From W0P28-013 sp963593685 (lineage in GTDB: Bacteria > Bacteroidota > Bacteroidia > Bacteroidales > Paludibacteraceae), in assembly GCA_963593685.1 (NCBI GenBank), contig CAVBBP010000029.1:1-32829 (forward strand): a DNA stretch of 32,829 nt, written 5' to 3'. This document shows, in pieces, positions 16,089 to 23,966 of the stretch. Both the position numbers and the translations under genes were made by a program. Every line of letters starts with the position of its first letter. Within the stretch, counting starts at the first letter, position 1. The notes beneath the pieces are model-generated. The model saw only the letters and a list, made by a program, of their open reading frames with translations, ran no database searches and was not told the origin of the DNA.

Positions 16089-17429
16089 CTAATTTTTAAG
16101 AATCGTTTCTTTGAAAATTTCGCCGACTGATGGGTGGGGGAAAATCAGGCGGGCAAACTCGATGTCGGTCAGTTTTTGGGCGATGGCGAGCGTTGCCGTG
16201 GCAATCAGTTCCGACGCTGGATTTCCGATTATGTGCGCACCAATCAGACGGTCATCAGCGTCGAGCAGCAGTTTGCAAAGTCCGTTGCTGCCCTCGTTTT
16301 CTGCCACAAACCGCCCCGAATAGGCCATCGGCAGTTTCCGAACCGTGTAGGGCGTGTTTTCCGCCCGCAACGCCTCTTCGGTTGCGCCTACGCCAGCCAC
16401 TTCGGGATTGGTATAGACCACGCCCGGCACGGCGTTGTAGCACATCACATCGTGTTTGACAAGCAGTTGATTCACAGCCACTTCGGCCTCGCGCACGGCG
16501 GTGTGTGCCAACATCGAAAAACCTGTGATATCGCCAGCGGCAAAGATGAGCGGATTCGAGGTGCGCATCTGGCTGTCGGTTTTCAGCCCATTGCGAAAGC
16601 GTTCCAAATGCAGTTTTTCCAAGTCCAACCCCTGTAAATTTGGGCGGCGACCAACGCACAGCAAAATCTGGGCTGCCGAAAGTCGATTTTCGCCGTTTTC
16701 ATCGGTAAATTTTACCTCTCCAGCGGCAATTTCCGACACCTTTGCGCCCAAGCGAAAATCGACACCGCGTTTGGTGTATTCGGCGCGCAAAAGAGCCGCT
16801 ATTTCGCCGTCGATACCAGGCAAAATTTCGGTAGCCATCTCCACCACCGCCACGCGACTGCCCAACGCCGAAAACAGTCCAGCAAACTCCAACCCGATAA
16901 CACCACCGCCAATAATGACGATACTTTCGGGGATTTCGGTGGCCAGCAACGCCTCGCGGCTCGTCCAAAATGCGCCGTTTTCGACACCCTTGATGGGCGG
17001 AATGGCAGTTTCGGAGCCTGTGCAGAGCAGCAGATACGCCGCTTCGTACAAAGTGCCGTTGCAGTCGATTTGCACGGTTTCATCGGCATTTTTTACGCTT
17101 GCATCGCCCGAAACAATCGTAACTTTTTGCAGTTTGGCACGGATGCCAGCCGCCAATTTGCGCACCACTTTTGTTTTGCGTGCGCAGATTTTGGCATAGT
17201 CGAACGCCACATTTTCGGCCACAACGCCATATTTCGCCGCATTTTGCGCGTTTTGGTAGATTTTTGCGCTGTAGAGCAGCGTTTTTGTGGGAATGCAGCC
17301 CTCGTTAAGGCAGACACCGCCCAGTGCGTTCTTCTCGAAAAGCACCACGTTCAAGCCGCCCTCCGAAGCGCGCTCCGCCGCCGTATAGCCCGCAGGCCCG
17401 CCACCGATAATTGCCAAGTCGTATTTCAT
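16089..17429 (-). CDS. lpdA: Dihydrolipoyl dehydrogenase (E3)
   Basis: A 446-residue flavoprotein of the pyridine-nucleotide disulfide oxidoreductase family. It re-oxidises dihydrolipoamide with NAD+ for 2-oxoacid dehydrogenase or glycine-cleavage complexes. Visible motifs are the FAD site (IGGGPAGY, residues 8-15), the redox disulfide GGVCLNEGC (Cys40/Cys45), the NAD site (IGGGVIGLEFAG, about 174-185), the second FAD motif (IFAAGDITG, about 296-304) and the catalytic pair in HPSVGE (His432, Glu437). It is slightly shorter than the usual 460-475 residues, but all domains are present. No E1, E2 or lipoyl-protein gene lies next to it, so the complex it serves cannot be told from here. Expected to be cytoplasmic. 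Confidence 0.95.
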   Translation of the reverse strand: MKYDLAIIGGGPAGYTAAERASEGGLNVVLFEKNALGGVCLNEGCIPTKTLLYSAKIYQNAQNAAKYGVVAENVAFDYAKICARKTKVVRKLAAGIRAKLQKVTIVSGDASVKNADETVQIDCNGTLYEAAYLLLCTGSETAIPPIKGVENGAFWTSREALLATEIPESIVIIGGGVIGLEFAGLFSALGSRVAVVEMATEILPGIDGEIAALLRAEYTKRGVDFRLGAKVSEIAAGEVKFTDENGENRLSAAQILLCVGRRPNLQGLDLEKLHLERFRNGLKTDSQMRTSNPLIFAAGDITGFSMLAHTAVREAEVAVNQLLVKHDVMCYNAVPGVVYTNPEVAGVGATEEALRAENTPYTVRKLPMAYSGRFVAENEGSNGLCKLLLDADDRLIGAHIIGNPASELIATATLAIAQKLTDIEFARLIFPHPSVGEIFKETILKN

Positions 17430-17477
17430 GGAGTGTGAAAGTTTGTAAAGTTATAAAGTTCGTAAAGTGATTTCTGG

Positions 17478-17572
17478 TTGGGTTGATTGGTTGATTAGTT
17501 GATCGGTTGATTGGTCGTTGAAAAGTTGATGTGTTGATGAGTTTAACGCATCAATAAAGGTCTGTGAGGTTT
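17478..17572. repeat. TTGATTGG-rich direct repeat, copy 1
   Basis: This degenerate repeat runs from TTGGGTTGATTGG, through CGTTGAAAAGTTGAT and TTTAACGCAT, to GGTCTGTGAGGTTT. It matches 19157-19259 in the same orientation, and a short inverted piece occurs near 24909-24930. The two long copies lie just upstream of lpdA and of ndk, enclosing the ndk and M23 genes. Confidence 0.75.
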
Positions 17573-17677
17573 ATTTCTAATTTCTGGTTTCTAGTTATTG
17601 ATTTGAAAATTTGAAGATTGCGGTTCGACAGGCTCACCGCCCAAGTCTTCGTCTTCGTTTTAGTCAAAGTTCTAATT

Positions 17678-17722
17678 TGCGGCTTTGCCGCATCACTCCT
17701 CACTCCTAATTCCTAACTCCTC
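17678..17722. repeat. TGCGGCTTTGCCGCA palindrome with CACTCCTAATTCC tail, copy 1
   Basis: A six-base stem palindrome followed by repeated CTCCTCACTCC and TAATTCCTAACTCC units. Similar blocks occur at 27654-27700 and 31927-31975, and the tail alone recurs near 16060-16094 and 22807-22840. No coding sense. Confidence 0.7.
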
Positions 17723-17795
17723 ACTGTTCTTGCTACTTGCGACTCACATCTTGCGACTAAAAATTCTGAAATTCTGAAATCGTGGTTCTGCCGCA

Positions 17796-18680
17796 TCATC
17801 GGTATCGAATCGACTGTCCGATGCGCAAGATTTTTTTGGAACTGATGCGGTTCAGTTGGCAGAGTTTCGACACGGTGGTGCCGTAACGCCGCGCAATGCC
17901 CGACAGTGTGTCGCCTGCGCGCACTTTGTGGTATTTGGCTTTGGCCAGTTCTTTCAGCGCAGCGTTGTGGCTGTAGGTGTCGGCCAGCGTGATGATATAG
18001 GGATTTTGCTTCACCGTGCGGTTCTCGTAGTCGATGAGTTTGGTGGTGTTGAAAGCGTTGCCCAAGAAACGGATTTCGTAGTGCAGGTGCGGCCCTGTGG
18101 AGCGTCCCGTATTGCCGCCCAAGGCGATGGGCTGCCCCGCCTCCACCTCTTGGTCGAGGTGGCAAAGCACGCGCGACAGGTGCGCATAGACCGTTTCCAA
18201 ACCGTTGTCGTGGCGAACGACCACATAGCGGCCGTAGCCCTTCGGTTCGTAGTCGATAATGCGCACGCAACCGCCAAACGAGGCAAAAATGGTGTCGCCG
18301 ATATTGATGCCAATGTCGGTACCATAGTGCCAACGATAGCGGCGCATACCAAACGACGAGGTGATACGATTGCTGGCCGTTGGGTAAACAAAGCCGCTGA
18401 CATCGACCACTGTCGAATCGGGAATGCTGTCGATTTTCACACTATAGGGATTGATGCGCTGCGAAGTCCACGAAAAGCGATACAACTCCGCCGCTGGATT
18501 GCTGTAGAGATACGACGAATCGTTGTCAAACAGATCGATGGTATCGGCAGCCTCTTTCATCGCGTCGATGTCGTCCAAATCGTCGGTAAAGAGCGAATCG
18601 GGCTGCTCCGTTTGCGCACGCAGCGAAACTGTCGGCGCACACAGCAGCGCACCAACCAGCAGAAACAGAAACCGACGCAT
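17796..18680 (-). CDS. M23 metallopeptidase with C-terminal LysM domain
   Basis: A 294-residue exported protein. A signal peptide (RRFLFLLVGALLCAPTVSLRAQ) is followed by an acidic linker (about 27-60). The M23/LytM endopeptidase domain (about 95-210) has zinc and catalytic residues in HYGTD (His118, Asp122) and HLHYE (His198, His200). A LysM peptidoglycan-binding module follows (about 250-294, YHKVRAGDTLSGIARRYGT). It should cleave peptide cross-links in the periplasm or act as a wall-binding regulator. All zinc ligands are present, so an active enzyme is likely. The ATG at 18680 overlaps the ndk stop (TGATG); a GTG one codon earlier is also possible. Translational coupling to ndk is likely, although no functional link is known. 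Confidence 0.92.
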   Translation of the reverse strand: MRRFLFLLVGALLCAPTVSLRAQTEQPDSLFTDDLDDIDAMKEAADTIDLFDNDSSYLYSNPAAELYRFSWTSQRINPYSVKIDSIPDSTVVDVSGFVYPTASNRITSSFGMRRYRWHYGTDIGINIGDTIFASFGGCVRIIDYEPKGYGRYVVVRHDNGLETVYAHLSRVLCHLDQEVEAGQPIALGGNTGRSTGPHLHYEIRFLGNAFNTTKLIDYENRTVKQNPYIITLADTYSHNAALKELAKAKYHKVRAGDTLSGIARRYGTTVSKLCQLNRISSKKILRIGQSIRYR

Positions 18681-19141
18681 CACTTTTCGCTGATTGAATA
18701 GACGAAATTGTGGGTTGCTTGGGCGTAGTCGAACATCTCTTCGGGCTTGAAGAAGCGCGCCAGTTCGATGGCGGCATTCTCGACCGAATCGCTGGTGTGA
18801 ATGATGTTTTCCTGCATACTCATGCCAAAATCGCCACGAATGGTGCCCGGCTGCGCATTGCGCGAATTGGTAACGCCCGTCATGTTGCGCACCACCTGCA
18901 CTGCATCGACGCCAGCCCAGCAGCAGACTATCACTGGCGATGCTTTCATCGACGCACAGATAGTCGGGAAAAATGGTTTGTCGGTGAGGTGCGCATAATG
19001 CTCGGCCAAAATTTTGTCGTCGAGTTGAATCATTTTCAGGCCTTGCAGTTGCAGCCCTTTACGCTCGAAACGCGCAATGATTTCGCCCACCAGTTCGCGC
19101 TGTACTGCGCCCGGTTTGATGATTACGAGAGTCTTTTCCAT
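18680..19141 (-). CDS. ndk: Nucleoside diphosphate kinase
   Basis: A 153-residue protein of normal family length. It transfers the gamma phosphate of ATP to nucleoside diphosphates through a phospho-histidine. The N-terminal MEKTLVIIKPGAVQRELVGEII, the substrate-binding RNMTGVTNSRNAQPGTIRGDF region (about 85-105) and the active-site ENIIHTSDS (His115) are all intact. It is cytoplasmic and housekeeping. The stop codon shares its last base with the start of the M23-LysM peptidase gene. The promoter was not recognised; the upstream DNA is a TTGATTGG-rich repeat starting 15 bases from the start codon. Confidence 0.97.
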   Translation of the reverse strand: MEKTLVIIKPGAVQRELVGEIIARFERKGLQLQGLKMIQLDDKILAEHYAHLTDKPFFPTICASMKASPVIVCCWAGVDAVQVVRNMTGVTNSRNAQPGTIRGDFGMSMQENIIHTSDSVENAAIELARFFKPEEMFDYAQATHNFVYSISEK

Positions 19142-19156
19142 AGAGAAAATTTCAGA

Positions 19157-19259
19157 TTGGGTTGATCAGTTGATTGGTTGATTGGTTGATCGGTCGTTGA
19201 AAAGTTGATAAGTTAATAAGTTGAAGTGTTTAACGCATTGGTGATGGTCTGTGAGGTTT
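19157..19259. repeat. TTGATTGG-rich direct repeat, copy 2
   Basis: Same orientation and order of motifs as 17478-17572 (TTGGGTTGAT, CGTTGAAAAGTTGAT, TTTAACGCAT, GGTCTGTGAGGTTT), with substitutions and small length changes. It starts 15 bases upstream of the ndk start codon. Confidence 0.75.
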
Positions 19260-19418
19260 GTTTTTGGTTATTTGTTGATTTGGTTATTCGGTTATTTGCA
19301 GTTGGTTGTGGTTACCGCCTAATTCTTAATTATTCATTCTTAATTCTTAATTTTTTTGTGGCCCCCTTTCCCGTTTCCCCCGAAGGGGGAAAGGCTTTGG
19401 TTTTAGTCTTAGTCTTTG

Positions 19419-19469
19419 TCTTTTGTCTTTATTCTTTATTCTATTTTCTATAAACGATAACCTATAAAC
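19419..19469. repeat. GTCTTTTGTCTTTATTC element, inverted partner of 27224-27276
   Basis: About 51 bases, running from GTCTTTTGTCTTTATTC to CGATAACCTATAAAC. They match the reverse complement of 27224-27276 with few changes. A shorter piece lies at 22774-22804. Confidence 0.7.
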
Positions 19470-19498
19470 TATAACCTTTCCATTCAGAAAAAACACGC

Positions 19499-19524
19499 AG
19501 AGGCGCAGTTGGAACTGCGTCTCT
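19499..19524. repeat. Hairpin downstream of the M16 peptidase gene
   Basis: AGAGGCGCAGTT and AACTGCGTCTCT form a 12-base stem with one mismatch and loop GG, 23 bases after the M16 stop. There is no T-run on the minus strand. It may act as a transcript end or be another dispersed palindrome. Confidence 0.6.
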
Positions 19525-19547
19525 ACAATGTTTTGATATTCAGCGTG

Positions 19548-22499
19548 TTAGAAGCCACCTTTGAACAGCCGCGAGGTGTTGAGTTTGGTTACTTTGCCCC
19601 ATTTCGACTGAATGGCTTTCAGGTCGATGGTTTTGGGGTCGCCAGTGATGACCACCACAATCGGTTTGCCTTTGATGAATTTGTCGTAGAATGCGCTGAT
19701 TTGCTCGAATTGTAAGCCATCGATTTTCGGCATATTCACTTTGGCGGGGTCGTCAGTGTAGCCAAGTTTCTGCCAATGGTCGAACACAAGGCTCTTCGAG
19801 CGGAACGACGGTTTGGTGGTGAGCGACGACTGGCGCAGGTAAGTTTTGATGTTTTCCAAACGCTCGGGATAGAGCGGCATATTGGTGAGCAGGTCGAGAT
19901 ATACATCGATAGCATCGGCCACCTTGTCGCCCTGCGTGCCAACATAACCTATCAGATAACTCTTTTTGCCTTGACGCTCGGGCGTGGCCATGTAGCCGTA
20001 GGCGGTGTAGGCCATCGAGCGTTTTTCGCGAATTTCGTTCATCACAAGTCCGCTGAATCCGCCACTGAAATACTGGTTGAACGCTTCGTAATCGACATCG
20101 TCGGCTATGTCGTAGGGCTGCCCATCGACATAGAAATAGACTTTGGCTTGTTGCATATCGGCATTTGGCAAGAAGAAAATCGTCTGTTTGTCGTATTCGG
20201 CGCGGTCGCGTATCACGGGCGATTCGCTCTTGGTCAAGCCCTCTTTGAGCGGCAGATTGCTCTTGAAAATCTCGGCGGCTTCGGCGGCTGGCGTTTTACC
20301 CACAAAGTGAATTTCGAGTTCGTAGTTCGTAGCGTCGATAATGCTCTTGGTCAGGTCGCCGATGGTTATCAGGTAGTTGACCGACACTTCGCCGTCGTCG
20401 GTAACCGACACTTTGTACATGTCTTCCACATCGATGCGGTCGATGTAGTGCGATTTGTCTTTGTAAAGCACATATTCCATCAATGCCGACGACACAACGC
20501 TCGGATTTTTCTTCTCGGTGTAGCGGCTGCTAATTACGCCACCGATAACGCTTTCGAGTTGCTTGTTGTCGAGTTTTGGGAAGAGCGTTTGGCGCGCCAT
20601 CAGTTTGCAGATTTCCGCCAGATTTTTCTCGTCGCCTGTCAGCACAATGTAGAAGTAACTGTCGTTCACGGCGTAGGTGCACGAAGCGCCAAGTTCGCTA
20701 AACTGGCGGCGCAGGCTCTGCGCATCGGTGTTTGGCATTACGCCAGCGGTGTTCATCAGTTCGGTAGCGTAGGCAAGTTTCGGCATTTTGTCGGTGCCAA
20801 CACCATATTTAAGCGTCAGCGAGAATACATCGTTCTTCTTGTTGTTGGTGCAGAAGAGCGTAACATCGTCGTAGAGTTTCGTTTTGGTTACATCGGCAAA
20901 GTTGTTGTACTCCTCTTTCACCTCGCCGATAGGCATGTCTTTGATTTTTTTGTCGTAAGCCGTTACATTCTCCTTTGGCGGGTCGAGCGGTTTGATGTTC
21001 GGCTTTTTCAGTTTGTTCTTCTTGGGCGTGCCCTCTTCGATAGCAATGGTGATGTGGTTGCCCGACAGATATTTTTGGGCGCAGCGTTGCACATCGTCGC
21101 GTGTGATGGCGTTGATGCGGTCGGCCAGCGTAAAGTAACTTTCGACTGGTTCGTTGTAGGCAAAGGCGTAGGTGAGCATATTCACTTTGTTGTCCGACTC
21201 TTCGAACATCAGCGTGGTTTGCTGCAACATCTGCTCTTTCACCGATTTGAATAGCCAATCTTCGAACTGACCGTTTTTCAGTTTGTCCACCTCTTTCATC
21301 ATCATTTTTTCGGTGGCAGCGTTCGATTCGTAGCGATTTTGTGCCACATCGAAATAGGGAATGCCGATGAGCATCACACGACCAAGGTCGCGGCGCGAGT
21401 CGCTTTCGGCATAAGCCGCCATAATGTCGCCGTCGAGCATCAGTTTGTCGAACAGGCCCGTATTGTGGCTGTTGTTGAGCAGCGACAGGGTAAAGTCGAT
21501 GAGAAGTTCGTCTTTATCGCCTTTTTTCACGCCATTGTAGCCCCAAACGATTTCGGGATAGTAGCCGAGTTTTTTCGAAATTTTCGGATTGTCCGAAAAG
21601 TCGGTGGCAGTGTATTGTCCGCGCTCGGGCAGCGGTTTTGCCTCCAAGCGACCGAAGTATTTTTCGACCAGCGGCTTCACCGTTTCGGTATCGAAATTGC
21701 CGACCAGCAGCAAGCACATATTGTTCGGCACATACCAAGTGTGGAAAAAGTTGATGAGCGGCGTAAGGCTCGGATTTTTCAGATGTTCGGCTTTGCCAAT
21801 GACATCGCGCTCGTAGGGGTGTCCTTTGTAGAGATTTTCCATCATAAACTCGCTGACATGGGTGTCGTTGTAGTCCTGATACATGTTGTACTCTTCGAAC
21901 ACATTTTCCAATTCGGCTTGAAACGAGCGGAAAATCGGGTTGCGCAGGCGTTCCGAATTGATTTCGAGCCATTTTTCCATTTGGAAGGCGGGGAAATTGT
22001 TGAAATAGGCGGTCAGGTCGTAACTGGTAAAGGCGTTCAAGCCTTCGCCGCCCATGCCTTCGATAAGGTTCGAAAAGTCATCGGTGGCACCATATTGCGC
22101 TGCCTGCATCGATACTTCGTTGATTTTTTTGATGAGTTCGTCGCGTTTTTTCTCATCTTTCATCGGCACTGCGGCCAACTCGTCGTACAAGCGAATAATC
22201 TCTTCGTAGAGCGGTTTCTCTTTCTCCCAATCGAGTGCGCCAATCTGGTCGGTGCCTTTGAACAGCATGTGTTCGAGGTAGTGCGCCAAACCTGTGTACT
22301 CTTTCGGTTCGTCGATGGCACCAGCACGGCAAACCACGCGTCCGTGCACATCGGGCTGGTTGTGATCTTCCCACAGATAGACGGTCAAGCCATTGGCAAG
22401 CGTGTACTGCGTGAAACCTTTGCTCGGTTCTTGCTGCGCAAATGCCGCTGCGCAAAAGAGGGCCGTCGTGGCCACGAGCGTCAAAAATCTCTTTTTCAT
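19548..22499 (-). CDS. Periplasmic M16 metallopeptidase (pitrilysin/insulinase type)
   Basis: A 983-residue protein with a signal peptide (MKKRFLTLVATTALFCAAAFAQ). Two M16 units follow. The N-terminal unit has the inverted zinc motif HYLEH (His73, Glu76, His77), with the further glutamate in ELENVFEEYN about 75 residues later. The second, inactive-looking unit (about 520-940) has no HxxEH. A conserved closing motif (NEIREKRSMAYTAYG, about residues 821-835) contains the RxxxY-type substrate-contact pattern. This layout is that of a clam-shell peptidase that degrades peptides in the periplasm. No partner M16 gene is adjacent. The leader is a dispersed hairpin element, ending 23 bases before the ATG. 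Confidence 0.93.
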   Translation of the reverse strand: MKKRFLTLVATTALFCAAAFAQQEPSKGFTQYTLANGLTVYLWEDHNQPDVHGRVVCRAGAIDEPKEYTGLAHYLEHMLFKGTDQIGALDWEKEKPLYEEIIRLYDELAAVPMKDEKKRDELIKKINEVSMQAAQYGATDDFSNLIEGMGGEGLNAFTSYDLTAYFNNFPAFQMEKWLEINSERLRNPIFRSFQAELENVFEEYNMYQDYNDTHVSEFMMENLYKGHPYERDVIGKAEHLKNPSLTPLINFFHTWYVPNNMCLLLVGNFDTETVKPLVEKYFGRLEAKPLPERGQYTATDFSDNPKISKKLGYYPEIVWGYNGVKKGDKDELLIDFTLSLLNNSHNTGLFDKLMLDGDIMAAYAESDSRRDLGRVMLIGIPYFDVAQNRYESNAATEKMMMKEVDKLKNGQFEDWLFKSVKEQMLQQTTLMFEESDNKVNMLTYAFAYNEPVESYFTLADRINAITRDDVQRCAQKYLSGNHITIAIEEGTPKKNKLKKPNIKPLDPPKENVTAYDKKIKDMPIGEVKEEYNNFADVTKTKLYDDVTLFCTNNKKNDVFSLTLKYGVGTDKMPKLAYATELMNTAGVMPNTDAQSLRRQFSELGASCTYAVNDSYFYIVLTGDEKNLAEICKLMARQTLFPKLDNKQLESVIGGVISSRYTEKKNPSVVSSALMEYVLYKDKSHYIDRIDVEDMYKVSVTDDGEVSVNYLITIGDLTKSIIDATNYELEIHFVGKTPAAEAAEIFKSNLPLKEGLTKSESPVIRDRAEYDKQTIFFLPNADMQQAKVYFYVDGQPYDIADDVDYEAFNQYFSGGFSGLVMNEIREKRSMAYTAYGYMATPERQGKKSYLIGYVGTQGDKVADAIDVYLDLLTNMPLYPERLENIKTYLRQSSLTTKPSFRSKSLVFDHWQKLGYTDDPAKVNMPKIDGLQFEQISAFYDKFIKGKPIVVVITGDPKTIDLKAIQSKWGKVTKLNTSRLFKGGF

Positions 22500-22522
22500 A
22501 GGATAAAAATTTTGTTTTTAGA

Positions 22523-22698
22523 GGATTTCTATAAATTTCTTTGTTGTTTCACAAGTAAGTTTTTTCGTTTGTCTCTTTTCGTTCATTTCTTTTGACGACC
22601 AAAAGAAACGAACCAATTTTGCGTTTTAGCGAGCGCAAACGAAAATTCATTTTTGATTTGCCGAGCGTGAGCAAAATCAAGAATTAAAGAAAAGTCGC
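22523..22698 (-). repeat. Dispersed leader repeat, copy B, upstream of the M16 peptidase
   Basis: On the minus strand this reads almost the same as 148-322. The hairpin is at 22581-22613 (GTTCATTTCTTTTG and CAAAAGAAACGAAC, loop ACGAC). The AGAAATTTATAGAAATCC end (22523-22540) lies 23 bases from the peptidase start. The nested block is 22615-22685. The rest of the gap to 22888 holds AT-rich DNA, a GTCTTTTGTC piece (22774-22804) and a CTCCTCACTCC tail (22807-22840), and no gene. Confidence 0.85.
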
Positions 22699-22888
22699 CA
22701 GCAAATTTCAAATTTTCAAATCTTCAAATGAAAAACTTTTTACTTTCAACTTTATACACTTTTTCACTATTTCGTCTTTTGTCTTTATTCCTTATTCTTT
22801 ATTCAAAAAAACTCCTCACTCCTAATTCCTAACTCCTCATTCACTTTCCACTCTTCTCGTGATAAATAGAAGCCCCCTCAAACGATTG

Positions 22889-23104
22889 TTATTCGGCATC
22901 GCTGTCGGAAAACTCCAAAATATCGCCTGGCTGGCAGTTGAGTGCGCGGCACACGGCGTCGAGCGTGCTGAAACGGATTGCTTTGGCTTTGCCAGTTTTC
23001 AGTATCGATAGGTTGGCGGGCGTAACATCGACCCGCTCCGACAGTTCGTTGAGCGACATTTTTCGTTTCGCCATCATCACATCTAAATTCACAATTATCG
23101 GCAT
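22889..23104 (-). CDS. XRE/YozG-type helix-turn-helix regulator
   Basis: A 71-residue single-domain Cro/CI-type regulator (MPIIVNLDVMMAKRKMSLNELSERV...SILKTGKAKAIRFSTLDAVCRALNCQPGDILEF). This form of short regulator (YozG-like) is commonly paired with a DUF2975 membrane protein, as here. It begins 15 bases after the DUF2975 stop and has a good ribosome-binding site (GGAGAG), which is rare in this window. It probably regulates its own two-gene operon. The target is not known. Confidence 0.9.
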   Translation of the reverse strand: MPIIVNLDVMMAKRKMSLNELSERVDVTPANLSILKTGKAKAIRFSTLDAVCRALNCQPGDILEFSDSDAE

Positions 23105-23119
23105 AGTTCTCTCTCCGTT

Positions 23120-23782
23120 TTAGATGGTCAAATCTTGCTCGCGTTTCATCTTGGTGGCCAAACGCAGCACCTCGTTCATCACCAAAATGACAAAGCCGAT
23201 GATGATGTAGTCCCAATCGATCACTTTGGCGTACGAAAAGTCGTAATCGGCCAACGACACCGCCAATTTAGCCAGATAGACATTCAAGGCCGACCAGAGC
23301 GTGTTCATTGCGCCAAGCACCAAAAATCCGATGCCGATAATGTTGATGCGGTGAATATTGCGGTCGTCGAAAAAGTGCCCACGGCGAAACGAAAGTATGA
23401 TTTTGGCGAGCAGCACCATCAGATAGACAAAAACGCCGATAACCACCAGATTCAGCACCGTGCCAAACACCTCAATCGACTTTTCGAGCGTGGTTTTGGG
23501 CAGTTCGCCCTGCGGATAGAACACCGACACCGACACACTCGACGGCATCACAGCCACTGGCGCGCCGTCATTCAAATTGGTGTGCGTAGGCACAACCTGC
23601 GTCGCCTTTTGCTGCACATCGAGCATGGTGAAAACATTGCTCTCCAAGCCCGACTCCAAGGCGTAATCGCTGATGCTGTAGCCCAAGTTGAAGCCCTGCA
23701 AAAACGACTGCACCGTCTCCTGAAAAATGCCGACAAAAAGGCTTATCAGCAATAGGGAACACAAAATTCGCACGCGTTTCAT
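23120..23782 (-). CDS. DUF2975 family membrane protein
   Basis: A 220-residue protein when started at the ATG at 23782; the frame stays open to 23899, but that part covers the promoter. It has four hydrophobic helices (about residues 5-25, 102-126, 146-168 and 188-208). A periplasmic loop lies between the first two, and RRGHFFDDRNIHRINIIG follows the second, a pattern of DUF2975 (Bacillus YoaS). Its biochemical role is unknown. It is paired with a short XRE regulator, as in many genomes, and the pair may sense an envelope or membrane signal; this is inference. Confidence 0.88.
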   Translation of the reverse strand: MKRVRILCSLLLISLFVGIFQETVQSFLQGFNLGYSISDYALESGLESNVFTMLDVQQKATQVVPTHTNLNDGAPVAVMPSSVSVSVFYPQGELPKTTLEKSIEVFGTVLNLVVIGVFVYLMVLLAKIILSFRRGHFFDDRNIHRINIIGIGFLVLGAMNTLWSALNVYLAKLAVSLADYDFSYAKVIDWDYIIIGFVILVMNEVLRLATKMKREQDLTI

Positions 23783-23804
23783 CTTCGTCAATCTATTTTC
23801 GGTG

Positions 23805-23836
23805 CAAAGTAAGCCATAATTTTTGAAACTGCCAAA
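23805..23836 (-). promoter_or_regulatory. Promoter of the DUF2975-HTH operon
   Basis: On the minus strand a TTTG (23833-23836) is followed after 20 bases by TTACTTTG (23805-23812), one base off the Bacteroidota TAnnTTTG element. It lies 22 bases upstream of the ATG at 23782. Confidence 0.6.
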
Positions 23837-23917
23837 TCTTTTTATTGTTTTTCGATATTTTTTTATTGTTTTTGTATTTTTAGCGAAAATTTGGCGCATT
23901 TTTCCGACTTTTTGCGC

Positions 23918-23925
23918 TACCTTTG
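23918..23925 (+). promoter_or_regulatory. -7 promoter element of the acetyltransferase gene
   Basis: TACCTTTG matches TAnnTTTG exactly, 41 bases before the ATG at 23967. A TTTG at 23890-23893 is four bases farther upstream than usual. It is divergent from the DUF2975 promoter. Confidence 0.6.
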
Positions 23926-23966
23926 TGGGCTAAAAATTCCGATTAAACACCTAAAAATCAGAAAAA

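Larger units (their letters stand above)
17430..17795. other. Gene-free repeat-rich interval between lpdA and the M23 peptidase
   Basis: Between the M23 peptidase stop and the lpdA start I see no gene or clear promoter. It holds a TTGATTGG-rich repeat (17478-17572), a GCGGT...ACCGC hairpin (17620-17640), and a TGCGGCTTTGCCGCA palindrome followed by CACTCC/TAATTCC low-complexity DNA (17678-17722). All three types recur elsewhere in the window or are typical dispersed elements. Confidence 0.7.
19142..19547. other. Gene-free repeat-rich interval between the M16 peptidase and ndk
   Basis: No gene is supported here. It contains the second TTGATTGG repeat (19157-19259), a perfect hairpin TTTCCCCC/GGGGGAAA at 19374-19392, one copy of a GTCTTTTGTCTTTATTC element (19419-19469) and a 12-base stem at 19499-19524. 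Confidence 0.7.

Noticed and set aside
17620..17640. GGTTCGA-containing hairpin resembling a tRNA T-arm
   Set aside because: No acceptor, D or anticodon arms surround it; the form GCGGT...ACCGC with TCGACAGGCTC is a common dispersed hairpin.
17430..17722. Short-period repeats considered as a CRISPR array
   Set aside because: Units are degenerate, have no unique spacers of constant length, and no cas genes are in the window.
23783..23899. N-terminal extension of the DUF2975 protein
   Set aside because: It would cover the predicted promoter, and the added residues are a basic AT-rich stretch before a normal hydrophobic start at MKRV.
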